A stretch of DNA of 42,714 bases from Prolixibacteraceae bacterium UBA6029 (GCA_002429385.1 DIZL01000063.1:1-42714); one strand, 5' to 3'; positions 33,810 to 42,002 are shown, counted from the stretch's first letter. Notes: generated from the letters alone by a model not told the origin. Translations and numbers: made by a program.

Positions 33810-36284
33810 ATGATTGGAAAACTACTTTTAATTTTATTCCTGGCTTCAGCCGGAATGGGTTATGCACAGAATTCCTGGAAGAAAGAGGGTATTAAATTAC
33901 CGCCCAATGTTTGTTATGCATCAAAAGAGTCACATAAATCTTTTATTCCGCCTCCGGCAGAGTATTATGAACGATTAAAATCAGCTTCGGTAAAGAAGAC
34001 TACTATTGAAGTCACCTATATCGGATTCCCTGCCGATGCCCAACAGGCCTTCGATTATGCTGTCAGTATCTGGCAAAACCTGATCGATTCACCTGTTCGT
34101 ATACGCATTCAGGCTACATGGGAAAGTCTTGCGCAAGGCGTTTTGGGAAGTACGGCTCCGGCTGCTTATTACCACAACTTTGATGCGACTGAAAAGTATA
34201 ATGTCTATTACCCCGTTGCCATTGCTGAACGCATGCTGGGGCAAATAATCAATCCGAACAGCGGATTTGAAATCGTCATGTCCCTCGGTAAAGATTTTCC
34301 GAACTGGTATTTTGGCACCGATGGAAAGACTCCTTCCAATCAATATGATTTTGTTTCTGTTGTTCTGCACGAACTAACCCACGGTCTGGGGTTTACCGGC
34401 TATTTCTATTCGGCAAATGGAAAGGGCGGTTACGACGGAGGAAACGGAGATGGGTTAACCTCCATTTTCGATCAATATGTTCAGAATAGAAATGGTCAAA
34501 ATCTGGTGAATGCTAAACTTTTCCCTAACCCTTCAATTATTCTGAACCAGAATTTAACTTCAAATTATCTGACATTCAATACTCAATTAACGCAGAGTAG
34601 TTCACCCAGACTTTATGCACCAAGCGTCTTTGACAGTGGTTCCAGTATTTATCACCTGGATGAATCGACTTATCCTGCAGGAGATCCAAACTCCCTGATG
34701 ACTCCCTTTACAGCAATGGGTGAAGCCATTCATGATCCCGGACAATCCACTCTATCGATCATGTATCAATTGGGGTGGAAGTGTATTACCATCAAGCCTA
34801 CACCATTAAAAGACATTGAATTTGTTACTGGACCTATCAGTTTTAATGCAAACATCGTAAGTGATTACAGCCTTGATTCGACCAGGTTATTTTTGGTTTA
34901 TACTTCCAGTAATTTCGTAAAAAAAGACTCTGTACTTTTAAAGGCGACCTCTGTTCCAACGACCTTTAATGCCAAATTGAATCTGACACAGAACGGTACG
35001 ATCAAATATTTCTATTCTGCCTCCGATGTAAAGAACAGGAGGTTTGTTTATCCCTCAGGATCTCCGGCCCAGGCTTTGACCTTTAAGATTGGAACTGACA
35101 CTCAGGCCCCGGTCATTGTTTACACACCCATTAAATACCTTTTAACCACTAATCTGAATATAAAGATTTCAGCCCAGGTCACTGATAATATAGGCGTCAA
35201 ATCAGTTAACGTCGAATATTTTGTGAATGGCGGACTGATCAATCAACTGGTATTGAAGAATGACTCGAATGATGTGTATTCAGGAACCCTGTCCTTTACA
35301 CCGGGATCACTCGTTGATAACGATTTGGTTAGTTACCGTATCGTTGCCGTCGATGTGTCTTCTCAAAGTAACATCGGCAGATCGCCCCTTTCAGGTTATT
35401 TCAACATCAGAATAGTTGGATTTCATAATCCGGTCGATACGTATGTGAATAATTTTGACAAGGATTCTTTGGATTTTATAAGTGACGATTTCAGAATTTA
35501 CACCGTTAAGGGATTTGATAGCCCGGCCTTGAATTCTCCGCATCCTTATCCCAGCCCGGATATGGATAACGCAAGCATTAATTTAACCACCGTGTTGAAA
35601 TACCCGATTATTCTTAAAGCCGGAGGTATAATGAGTTACGATGAAATCGCTATTGTTGAACCCGGAGACCCCGGCACTAAATTTGGTGATGCCAATTTCT
35701 ACGATTATGTGATCGTTGAAGGTTCAACAGATCAAGGGATTAATTGGAAACCTTTGATTGACGGTTACGACAGCAATGCTCAAAAATCGTGGTACAACTT
35801 GTGGATAAGTTCTGTGGTTGGAAATAACAGTACAGCTGTTGCGACTAAGAATTTATTTGTTAATCGACAGTTCGATATGCTGGCTAATGGCAATTTCACG
35901 GCCGGAGACACTATTCAGGTCCGGTTTAGACTATTCTCCGATCCTTATTCCCATGGATGGGGATGGATTGTCGACAATCTGAAGATTCAGGATATAGGCA
36001 CCGCTGTTAGTCCTGTGCTTTTGTCACAGGGAGAGGTCATGATCTATCCCAATCCCGCCAGAGGCCGCCTGAACCTGCATATTCAAACTAAAGACGGCAT
36101 TCATAAGTTGATCCTGAAAGCCTATAATTCGCTTGGTGAACAGGTTTACAATCAATCCTATCTGGTCGGATCCAATCTTCTGGAGTCTGAGGTTGACGTA
36201 AGTAAATTCAATCCAGGTATCTATCTATTTACCGTTGAACCTGAAAACGGACAGGTCATCACGCGAAAAATTCTTATTCAGTAA
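33810..36284 (+). CDS. Secreted metallopeptidase-like protein with T9SS C-terminal domain
   Basis: This 824-residue protein has a signal peptide (MIGKLLLILFLASAGMGYAQ). A peptidase domain follows with the zincin motif HELTHGLG (187-194). Ig-like or beta-sandwich domains fill about 330-560, and a concanavalin/jelly-roll-like part about 560-740. The last ~80 residues are a type IX sorting domain (MIYPNPARGRLNL, then FNPGIYLFTVE). Cargo with this tail crosses the outer membrane by the Por system and is usually anchored or released. A third zinc ligand is not evident, so catalysis is likely but unproven. ATG 33810 is preferred to TTG 33804. Confidence 0.87.
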   Translation: MIGKLLLILFLASAGMGYAQNSWKKEGIKLPPNVCYASKESHKSFIPPPAEYYERLKSASVKKTTIEVTYIGFPADAQQAFDYAVSIWQNLIDSPVRIRIQATWESLAQGVLGSTAPAAYYHNFDATEKYNVYYPVAIAERMLGQIINPNSGFEIVMSLGKDFPNWYFGTDGKTPSNQYDFVSVVLHELTHGLGFTGYFYSANGKGGYDGGNGDGLTSIFDQYVQNRNGQNLVNAKLFPNPSIILNQNLTSNYLTFNTQLTQSSSPRLYAPSVFDSGSSIYHLDESTYPAGDPNSLMTPFTAMGEAIHDPGQSTLSIMYQLGWKCITIKPTPLKDIEFVTGPISFNANIVSDYSLDSTRLFLVYTSSNFVKKDSVLLKATSVPTTFNAKLNLTQNGTIKYFYSASDVKNRRFVYPSGSPAQALTFKIGTDTQAPVIVYTPIKYLLTTNLNIKISAQVTDNIGVKSVNVEYFVNGGLINQLVLKNDSNDVYSGTLSFTPGSLVDNDLVSYRIVAVDVSSQSNIGRSPLSGYFNIRIVGFHNPVDTYVNNFDKDSLDFISDDFRIYTVKGFDSPALNSPHPYPSPDMDNASINLTTVLKYPIILKAGGIMSYDEIAIVEPGDPGTKFGDANFYDYVIVEGSTDQGINWKPLIDGYDSNAQKSWYNLWISSVVGNNSTAVATKNLFVNRQFDMLANGNFTAGDTIQVRFRLFSDPYSHGWGWIVDNLKIQDIGTAVSPVLLSQGEVMIYPNPARGRLNLHIQTKDGIHKLILKAYNSLGEQVYNQSYLVGSNLLESEVDVSKFNPGIYLFTVEPENGQVITRKILIQ

Positions 36285-36285
36285 G

Positions 36286-36313
36286 TTGTGGTAAAATAAA
36301 AACCATATATTTG
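36286..36313 (+). promoter_or_regulatory. Promoter of the aromatic amino acid operon leader
   Basis: TTG (36286-36288) and TATATTTG (36306-36313) are 17 bases apart, the same spacing as the promoters at 532 and 1463. The predicted transcript start, near 36320, is about 13 bases before the leader-peptide ATG. The promoter begins just after the stop of the preceding gene. Confidence 0.7.
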
Positions 36314-36332
36314 CCTCCATATTATAAGCAAA

Positions 36333-36407
36333 ATGAAACGTACTTGTAACAACAGTTTTTTTTATTGGTTTTATTACTTCTGTTCTCCTATCGGGATCGG
36401 CTGGTAA
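36333..36407 (+). CDS. Aromatic-rich leader peptide of an attenuator
   Basis: A 24-codon ORF begins MKRTCNNS, continues with eight consecutive aromatic residues (FFYWFYYF, codons 9-16, bases 36357-36380) and ends in a tryptophan codon. Such a run of phenylalanine, tyrosine and tryptophan codons ahead of tyrA and DAHP synthase is the hallmark of ribosome-mediated attenuation: stalling on scarce aminoacyl-tRNA would change the fold of the leader RNA. It lies between a good promoter and a terminator, 85 bases before tyrA. Confidence 0.8.
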   Translation: MKRTCNNSFFYWFYYFCSPIGIGW

Positions 36408-36436
36408 TGTCTTGTTGTTACAAAAAGATATTTTTC

Positions 36437-36471
36437 AAAAGGGTCCCGTGTTCAGCGAGACCCTTTTTTTA
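36437..36471 (+). terminator. Attenuator terminator upstream of tyrA
   Basis: AAAAGGGTC and GACCCTTTT form a stem followed by a T-run, 20 bases before the tyrA ATG. Upstream, GTAACAACA (36346-36354) can pair with TGTTGTTAC (36412-36420). CGGGA (36392-36396) can pair with TCCCG (36443-36447) inside the terminator, which gives a plausible anti-terminator. The pairing scheme is my inference. Confidence 0.75.
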
Positions 36472-36491
36472 TGAGCTAAAATTAGAAAGTT

Positions 36492-37385
36492 ATGAAACTT
36501 ACAGTTATTGGGTTAGGATTAATCGGCGGATCGATGGCTATTGACCTTCGAAAGGCAGGGTTTACATCTGAAATTACAGGTGTGGATCTGAATCCTGAAA
36601 ATGCCCGTGAAGCGCTTCAACGGGGAATTATTGATCGGATTGAACCCCTTGAAGATGCTGTCTCAGAAGCCGATATGGTGATCATCGCTATTCCTGTGGA
36701 TAAAGTATTGATGACTTTAACCAGGGTACTCGACCTGATCTCTGATCAAACAACTGTTATTGATGTGGGATCAACAAAAAAGTTAATCTCTGCTGCTGTT
36801 GAAAATCATCCAAGACGCAGAAATTATATCCCTGCCCACCCCATGTCGGGTACAGAAAATTCAGGACCTACTGCTGCTTTGGAAGGACTTTTCGAAGGAA
36901 AGATCAACATCATCTGTGATCAGGATAAATGCGGACCCCAACATCTGGCTTTTGCAGAGAAGGTATTCCAGGTACTGGGAATGAATATTGCCTATATGAC
37001 TGCAGATGAGCAGGACCACAGCACCGCATTTATTTCACATTTGCCACATGCAGCAGCTTTTGCCCTGGCCAATGCCGTTTTAGACAAGGAAGACCGTGAA
37101 ATTATATTCGATCTTGCCAGCGGAGGTTTCAATTCGACAGTTCGCCTGGCCAAGAGTTCTCCTGAAATGTGGGGACCTATTTTTCAACAAAACAAGGAAT
37201 ACATTGTTGAATCGCTCGATGTGTATATCAAACACCTGAAAGTGTTCCGAAAAAGTATTGAATCTGATCCCGAACAAATGATGACCCTGATGAAAAATGC
37301 CAATCGTATACGTGGAATATTAGACGGATCAAGCGATTCACTCATTAAAAATGAAAAGACGATAGTTAAACTTTACACCAAATAA
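36492..37385 (+). CDS. tyrA: Prephenate dehydrogenase
   Basis: This 297-residue NAD(P)-dependent enzyme turns prephenate into 4-hydroxyphenylpyruvate for tyrosine synthesis. The Rossmann motif GLGLIGGS is at residues 7-14. HPMSGTENSGP, the HSTAFISHLPH active-site segment and SGGFNSTVRLAKSSPEMW follow in family order. No ACT domain is present at the C-terminus. It is the first structural gene behind the attenuator and is two bases from the DAHP synthase gene. An arogenate-specific activity cannot be excluded. Confidence 0.92.
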   Translation: MKLTVIGLGLIGGSMAIDLRKAGFTSEITGVDLNPENAREALQRGIIDRIEPLEDAVSEADMVIIAIPVDKVLMTLTRVLDLISDQTTVIDVGSTKKLISAAVENHPRRRNYIPAHPMSGTENSGPTAALEGLFEGKINIICDQDKCGPQHLAFAEKVFQVLGMNIAYMTADEQDHSTAFISHLPHAAAFALANAVLDKEDREIIFDLASGGFNSTVRLAKSSPEMWGPIFQQNKEYIVESLDVYIKHLKVFRKSIESDPEQMMTLMKNANRIRGILDGSSDSLIKNEKTIVKLYTK

Positions 37386-37387
37386 TC

Positions 37388-38473
37388 ATGGAATTAGAAA
37401 TTAACCCGATCAGGCATTGGTTACCGCAAATAAACAACCCGCTCATTATTGCAGGTCCATGCAGCCTTGAAACAGAGGAACAAACCATGGAAACGGCCCG
37501 CATGCTTGCAAAAGATCACCGTGTATTCGTTTACAGGGGGGGAATCTGGAAACCACGTACCCGTCCGGGAAGCTTCGAAGGGATTGGAAGTATCGGATTA
37601 AAATGGCTGCAAATGGTTCGCGAAGAAACTGGTATGCCGGTAGGCACCGAAGTCGCAAATGCACAACATACCGAAGAAGCCCTGAAAGCCGGGATTGATG
37701 TTTTATGGATCGGAGCCCGTTCAACGGCAAGTCCTTTTGTGGTTCAGGAAATTGCCGATGTAGTAAAAGGAACCGATGCTGTGGTGATGGTGAAGAACCC
37801 CGTCAATCCTGATGTTCAGCTATGGGTAGGAGCTTTTGAACGGCTCAGCCAGGCAGGCATTAAAAATATGGTAGCCATTCACCGTGGTTTTACCCCTTTC
37901 CGCGAAACCGAGTACCGCAATTACCCCAACTGGAAAACCGTGATCGAGCTGCGCCGTCTGATGCCCAATTTGCCCATTATCTGCGATCCCAGCCACATTG
38001 GCGGCAAAAGGGAATACTTGTATGATATTTCGCAAAAAGCCTTCGATATGGGCATGGAAGGGCTAATGATCGAATCGCACCGTGACCCATCGTGCGCCTT
38101 AAGCGACAAGGAACAGCAGCTCACCCCCGCTGATCTGGCCAAAATGCTCGACCGTTTAGTCATCCGAAATGTCACAACCGATAACAAGATATTCGAAAAT
38201 CAGCTCGAACTGTTGCGTAACCGAATTGATGCCATCGATACCGAATTAATCGAAACCTTGTCGTCACGTATGGAGATCGTACGGCTAATCGGGCAGTATA
38301 AAAAAGACAATAATGTAACCGCCTTTCAGGTGGGTCGTTTTTCAGAACTCATGGAGAAACGTGCTAAACTGGCCGAAAGCCTCAACCTTGATCCCAATTT
38401 TGTCGTGCAGCTATTCCAGCATATCCACGAAGATTCTGTTCGTATGCAGACTGAGATCATGGATAAACCATAA
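37388..38473 (+). CDS. Bifunctional DAHP synthase / chorismate mutase (AroQ type)
   Basis: This 361-residue fusion carries the first step and a branch-point step of aromatic synthesis. Residues about 1-255 are a DAHP synthase of the KDPS-like class: IIAGPCSLETEEQ, YRGGIWKPRTRPGSFEGIG, MVKNPVNPDVQLWVGAFERL and CDPSHIGGKREYL. Residues about 265-355 are an all-helical chorismate mutase (LRNRIDAIDTELIETLSSRM, QVGRFSELMEKR). The fusion is typical of Bacteroidota. It shares the attenuated transcript with tyrA and ends in a strong terminator. Prephenate dehydratase and the aminotransferase are not in this cluster. Confidence 0.94.
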   Translation: MELEINPIRHWLPQINNPLIIAGPCSLETEEQTMETARMLAKDHRVFVYRGGIWKPRTRPGSFEGIGSIGLKWLQMVREETGMPVGTEVANAQHTEEALKAGIDVLWIGARSTASPFVVQEIADVVKGTDAVVMVKNPVNPDVQLWVGAFERLSQAGIKNMVAIHRGFTPFRETEYRNYPNWKTVIELRRLMPNLPIICDPSHIGGKREYLYDISQKAFDMGMEGLMIESHRDPSCALSDKEQQLTPADLAKMLDRLVIRNVTTDNKIFENQLELLRNRIDAIDTELIETLSSRMEIVRLIGQYKKDNNVTAFQVGRFSELMEKRAKLAESLNLDPNFVVQLFQHIHEDSVRMQTEIMDKP

Positions 38474-38513
38474 CAGGTTCTGTATAGATCGCCTTTTTTA
38501 GGCCACAATTTTT

Positions 38514-38551
38514 AAAAGCCAGTCAGGATTAATAACCTGACTGGCTTTTTA
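38514..38551 (+). terminator. Terminator of the tyrA operon
   Basis: AAAAGCCAGTCAGG and CCTGACTGGCTTTT form a perfect 14-base stem with an 8-base loop and a T-run. It lies 41 bases after the DAHP synthase/chorismate mutase stop and can work on both strands. Confidence 0.9.
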
Positions 38552-38683
38552 GTTCTCACCCACATATCCCACCTTTTGATTGCAGTGCTCCACCGGTATT
38601 AGTTTGACCCCTGAACAATACAAATATCCTCCCTGCTGTTCTTTCTTGATGCGCTGAAATTGGTCTGTGGCCTATACGGCTCG

Positions 38684-38860
38684 TATTCGGGCAGGGTTTG
38701 GGCAGGGTTTGGGCTTTAGGAGAAGATCTATGATTGATTTGTATCTATACTAAAATTTGCATCTTTGTACAGTTACAGATCAATCATAGTACAGATATAC
38801 CGAAGGAGATACGACCCAATCCTTACCCGATCCTAACCGAAACACGGTATTGGGTTGGGT
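38684..38860. repeat. Nested palindromic element, copy B
   Basis: A G-rich left arm (GGGCAGGGTTTGGGCAGGG) is balanced by a C-rich right arm (ACCCAATCCTTACCCGATCC). Between them CTATGATTGAT (38729-38739) pairs exactly with ATCAATCATAG (38779-38789). The right flank GTACAGATATACCGAAGGA matches copy A (GTACAGTTATACCGAAGGA) at all but one base. It lies downstream of the tyrA operon. Confidence 0.7.
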
Positions 38861-39253
38861 GTGAATAGAAATTATCCTGAATATAATAAGCACTATTTGA
38901 TTATTAATAGTCTCAATAGCCATATATCGGAGTGATATGAACTAAGATCGTGGTATCATAAGTGCAGGTGGCGCATATGACTTAATGATTTCCTGCTGAT
39001 CTGAAGAAAGGCTAATTGTGCAGTTAAACGGACGAACACCTGTATGGGTTACATACTTGCACGAAAAGATGGAATAAAAAGGAAAGATTCGGCCCCACAC
39101 TATGCGGCATTGTTTTGTATTAGGAACAAAGCCTGATGGGACACAAAGCAATAGAATCGCGAACTATATATTCATATTACAACAAAGTGCTCAAGAATAT
39201 GTAAAACCCACAGGATAAAATTGGATTTTTAAATCTATTATCCTGTATTTTAT
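38861..39253. other. Intergenic region, no credible gene
   Basis: A minus-strand open frame at 38942-39151 (69 codons) has no recognisable motif and a poor residue make-up, so it is not annotated. Nothing else stands out apart from the promoter at its right end. Confidence 0.4.
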
Positions 39254-39261
39254 TAACTTTG
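39254..39261 (+). promoter_or_regulatory. -7 promoter element of the MNT gene
   Basis: TAACTTTG fits TAnnTTTG and ends only five bases before the ATG at 39267, so the transcript may be leaderless or nearly so. No clear -33 element is seen. Confidence 0.4.
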
Positions 39262-39266
39262 TTATC

Positions 39267-39575
39267 ATGACAAGAAATGAATTGACATATAGAGTAAAAG
39301 AATCTGTTAAATCCTTTGATCCACAGGCAAAAGTGATTCTATTTGGGTCTCGTGCTCGGGGTGACAATAACAAGACTTCTGACTGGGATTTCTTAATACT
39401 TACTTCAAAATATGTTGATGAAAAAGATAAAAGACATATTAGAGATAACTTGATTGATACAGAGTTGGAAGCAGAGGAGGTCATAAGTACTATTATATTC
39501 TCTCAGGATAAATGGAAAGATTACAGGATAACTCCGCTATATCAAAACATCGCTAAAGAGGGTTTAGAGTTATGA
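39267..39575 (+). CDS. MNT-type nucleotidyltransferase domain protein (antitoxin)
   Basis: This 102-residue minimal nucleotidyltransferase has G27-S28 and D39/D41 in LFGSRARGDNNKTSDWDFLIL, the GSx10DxD motif. It would normally be the antitoxin of a HEPN toxin encoded next to it. The following gene does begin like a HEPN protein (overlap of four bases) but changes to another protein after about 34 residues. The antitoxin is therefore probably without its toxin. It differs clearly from the MNT protein at 13520. Confidence 0.87.
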   Translation: MTRNELTYRVKESVKSFDPQAKVILFGSRARGDNNKTSDWDFLILTSKYVDEKDKRHIRDNLIDTELEAEEVISTIIFSQDKWKDYRITPLYQNIAKEGLEL

Positions 39576-40975
39576 GCTACAACAAAGAGGACTTAATCTG
39601 GTATCGTGTAGAAAAATCCAAAACTACGTTTGATGAAGCTAAGTCATTAGGATTAAACGGATTTTGGGGGGATCTGCAAAAAATATTACTATTGATTTTA
39701 TGTTCTTTTATCTATACATTTTCGTATTCACAGAGAAGTACAATTGAGTTACCAATTAACTCTAAATTTGGATTTGGACCTTTTGCGCCCAATATGATAG
39801 GTCTTCAACCTTATTCAAAAACTGATAACAATCCTTGGGAAAAAACATATCTTAATGTTACCGGTATTCCTAAGAATTGGGAGAATGTAAAAATTGGAGA
39901 TATTGAAACCAACAAATATCAGTCAGTTTATCAAGACTATATTTCAGGAAAGATTACCACGCAATGGTATGAACTTTTGCAGAAAAATTGGCCTTGGAAA
40001 CCTGATACATTAAGATTGTCAAAAAAACCTATTAAAAGTAAGATAGCCTTTGCATATGGGGTGGACGAAAATGGAGAAACAAGAATGATAATTGATTCCA
40101 ATAACAATCTTGATTTTAGCGATGATAATATTATTACTCCTATAGCATATGATATTCTTGCTAATCCTGCAGCTGACACTGATGTTTTAGTAAAAAAATA
40201 TACCGTTTTAGTTACTTACGAGAAATTATTTGAAAACAAAATCATTCGAGATAGTGTACCTCTATTAGTTTCATTTTATAAAAAAATGAATATGTTTCTT
40301 TATAATTTCCCAATTCACTTTACGACCAATTTACAAGGAACTAAAATCGATATCTGTTCAGATGAATTCTGTTCTCCATCTTTCAATAAATCTACGAAAC
40401 TAGCATTGTTAAATGATTCTATTGAAAAGAAATCGACATCAAATAATGAATACATCTCTATCGGTAAAAGTTTATATTTAAACAAAGGTGTTAATCCAAT
40501 AAAAAATGTTTTGATCCTTGAAAAAGTTGAGACTGATCAAAGTCGAATAGAATCAACAAAGGTTGGCTTCAAATTAATTTCATTTAAAGGTATAGATTTT
40601 GAAACAAAAAGAATGATTAATTCAGATAGTTACCTTGGGAAATACCTACTAATTGATTTTTGGGGTACTTGGTGTAATCCGTGTATTCATGAATTACCAA
40701 TTTTGAAGGAAATATACGGTAATATAGACAAATCTAAATTTGAGATTATAGGCATTGTTGTGGATAGTCCGGTTGAAACTTTGAGAGTAATGATGGATAA
40801 ATTTTCAATTACTTGGCCACAGGTTATTTCTGATAGTAATAACCAAATAAGTAATTCATATGGTGTGCAAAGTTATCCTACAACTTATTTAATAGATCCT
40901 AACGGAATTATTATTGCAAAAAATCTGAGAGGAATTGAATTGAAAAATAAAATAAATGAACTGATAAATCAATAA
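39572..40975 (+). CDS. Chimera: truncated HEPN N-terminus fused to a TlpA-like thioredoxin-fold protein
   Basis: Residues 1-34 (MSYNKEDLIWYRVEKSKTTF, DEAKSLGLNGFWGD) look like the start of a HEPN toxin of the MNT partner type. From residue 35 the frame continues as LQKILLLILCSFIYTFSYSQ, a typical signal peptide. About 300 residues of unrecognised periplasmic protein follow, then a TlpA/AhpC-TSA thioredoxin domain with the WGTWCNPC active site (C368, C371) and a cis-Pro loop (SYPTTYLIDP). The junction is near base 39673. The codon where a free TlpA gene would start is CTG (39674). The fused frame is intact, so either a 467-residue chimera or an internally started thioredoxin protein is made. 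It may act in envelope disulfide reduction. Confidence 0.75.
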   Translation: MSYNKEDLIWYRVEKSKTTFDEAKSLGLNGFWGDLQKILLLILCSFIYTFSYSQRSTIELPINSKFGFGPFAPNMIGLQPYSKTDNNPWEKTYLNVTGIPKNWENVKIGDIETNKYQSVYQDYISGKITTQWYELLQKNWPWKPDTLRLSKKPIKSKIAFAYGVDENGETRMIIDSNNNLDFSDDNIITPIAYDILANPAADTDVLVKKYTVLVTYEKLFENKIIRDSVPLLVSFYKKMNMFLYNFPIHFTTNLQGTKIDICSDEFCSPSFNKSTKLALLNDSIEKKSTSNNEYISIGKSLYLNKGVNPIKNVLILEKVETDQSRIESTKVGFKLISFKGIDFETKRMINSDSYLGKYLLIDFWGTWCNPCIHELPILKEIYGNIDKSKFEIIGIVVDSPVETLRVMMDKFSITWPQVISDSNNQISNSYGVQSYPTTYLIDPNGIIIAKNLRGIELKNKINELINQ

Positions 40976-41021
40976 AAACACCAGTAGGTAACAGCAAAAT
41001 ATTTGTAAGCCTGATTTTTTA

Positions 41022-41096
41022 GCTTCGTTGACAGGAAATTAATAAATTGAAAAGCAACACTTCGCAGGAAGTTCATCGGGAAACTCCCGCCCTGCG
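41022..41096 (+). repeat. Dispersed repeat, copy 3, with hairpin
   Basis: The unit GCTTCGTTGACAGGAAAT..TTGAAAAGCAACACTTCGC then AGGAAGTTCATCGGG resembles copies at 557 and 42003. CGCAGG (41063-41068) pairs with CCTGCG (41091-41096), and CGGGA (41077-41081) with TCCCG (41085-41089), forming a two-part stem. It ends 12 bases before the left inverted repeat of the DUF4160/DUF2442 cassette. Confidence 0.7.
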
Positions 41097-41107
41097 TATA
41101 TACAGAC

Positions 41108-41122
41108 GTTGTGGTTAATTAC
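41108..41122 (+). repeat. Left 15-bp terminal inverted repeat of a gene cassette
   Basis: GTTGTGGTTAATTAC is the inverse complement of GTAACTAACCACAAC at 41958-41972 apart from one base. The two bound an 865-base segment that holds exactly two genes. Confidence 0.65.
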
Positions 41123-41159
41123 ATGAGACCATCACGTCAAAGATTATGTGATGAAAAAA

Positions 41160-41190
41160 TTGGAAATTAGTACCTAATTAGATACATTTG
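41160..41190 (+). promoter_or_regulatory. Promoter of the DUF4160/DUF2442-XRE pair
   Basis: TTG (41160-41162) and TACATTTG (41183-41190) are 20 bases apart. The ATG at 41207 lies 16 bases further on. The promoter lies inside the inverted repeats, so the cassette carries its own promoter. Confidence 0.6.
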
Positions 41191-41206
41191 TAAAAACGGA
41201 ATTTCG

Positions 41207-41443
41207 ATGCCAACAATTGACAGTTTTAACGGTATCAAGATACATGTTTATAATGGAGAACACAGACCTCCTCATATACATGCCGATTATAATGAGTATG
41301 AGGTACTAATTGAGATTGAGAGAGGAATAATTTATTCTGGTAACCTACCAAATAGACAATTAAAACAAGTATTTGATTGGTTGTCAGGAAATGCTGATTG
41401 GGCTTTAGAAGTTTTTTACGAATTAAATCCTGAATTAAAATGA
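41207..41443 (+). CDS. DUF4160 domain protein
   Basis: This 78-residue protein shows the DUF4160 pattern: PTIDSFNGIKIHVYNGEHRP followed by PHIHADYNEYEVLIEIERG, then an RQLKQVFDWLSGN helix and the end LNPELK. DUF4160 proteins are commonly encoded beside DUF2442 proteins in pairs suspected to be toxin-antitoxin systems, though biochemical roles are not settled. Its stop overlaps the start of the DUF2442-XRE gene by four bases (ATGA). Both lie within a cassette with 15-bp inverted repeats. Confidence 0.87.
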   Translation: MPTIDSFNGIKIHVYNGEHRPPHIHADYNEYEVLIEIERGIIYSGNLPNRQLKQVFDWLSGNADWALEVFYELNPELK

Positions 41444-41961
41444 GACAGAGTATAAAAATACCGAGGATTTTAAAAATTAACTGGATAAGTGAATTGTCAA
41501 TTTCAGTTGTTTTTAATAATGGGGAATCAAGGATAATTGATTTCAGAAAGATGCTTAAAAAGAATAATGTTGATGAGAAATCACCGGCACACATTCTATT
41601 TGATTCAAAAGAGTTTGCGAAGGTTGAGTTGTTGGGAAATACACTTTCCTGGAGCAATGTAGAGCAATATATAACAATGAGAAATGGGGAGAAAATGAAA
41701 GTTCCTTATGAAATTGGAGCAGATGTATTGCTAAAATATAGTCAACCTGAAAAATCAGAACTTTCATTAAAAATTGGAGAATTGATTAGAGAAGCAAGAT
41801 TAAGCTCTGGATTGACACAACAAGATTTAGCTTTAAAAAGTGGTACATCAAGAACATATATCTCTAAGATTGAGAATGATAGGTCAGATTTAGAAATCGC
41901 TACCTTGAGAAAAATTATTGAGACTGGATTGGGTCGAAAATTGGATATATCAATAAAGTAA
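41440..41961 (+). CDS. DUF2442-XRE fusion, DNA-binding partner of the DUF4160 protein
   Basis: This 173-residue protein has a DUF2442 domain (about residues 5-85, with the LSISVVFNNGESRIIDFRKM pattern) joined to a helix-turn-helix of the XRE/Cro type (about 108-165, LIREARLSSGLTQQDLALKS then GTSRTYISKIENDRSD). The XRE half is the expected DNA-binding autorepressor. The DUF2442 half may contact the DUF4160 protein, which is inference. The fusion joins two modules that are usually encoded apart. The stop lies four bases past the start of the right inverted repeat. Confidence 0.87.
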   Translation: MRQSIKIPRILKINWISELSISVVFNNGESRIIDFRKMLKKNNVDEKSPAHILFDSKEFAKVELLGNTLSWSNVEQYITMRNGEKMKVPYEIGADVLLKYSQPEKSELSLKIGELIREARLSSGLTQQDLALKSGTSRTYISKIENDRSDLEIATLRKIIETGLGRKLDISIK

Positions 41962-41972
41962 CTAACCACAAC
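41958..41972 (-). repeat. Right 15-bp terminal inverted repeat of the gene cassette
   Basis: GTAACTAACCACAAC pairs with 41108-41122 apart from one base and overlaps the final codon and stop of the DUF2442-XRE gene. A small ACCCG/CGGGT hairpin (41981-41996) follows. Confidence 0.65.
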
Positions 41973-42002
41973 ATCAAAATACCCGGCAAGTCGGGTCTCG
42001 GT

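Noticed and set aside
38942..39151. Minus-strand open frame of 69 codons between the tyrA operon and the MNT gene
   Set aside because: No motif, no convincing start context and an unusual residue make-up; it cannot be supported as a gene.
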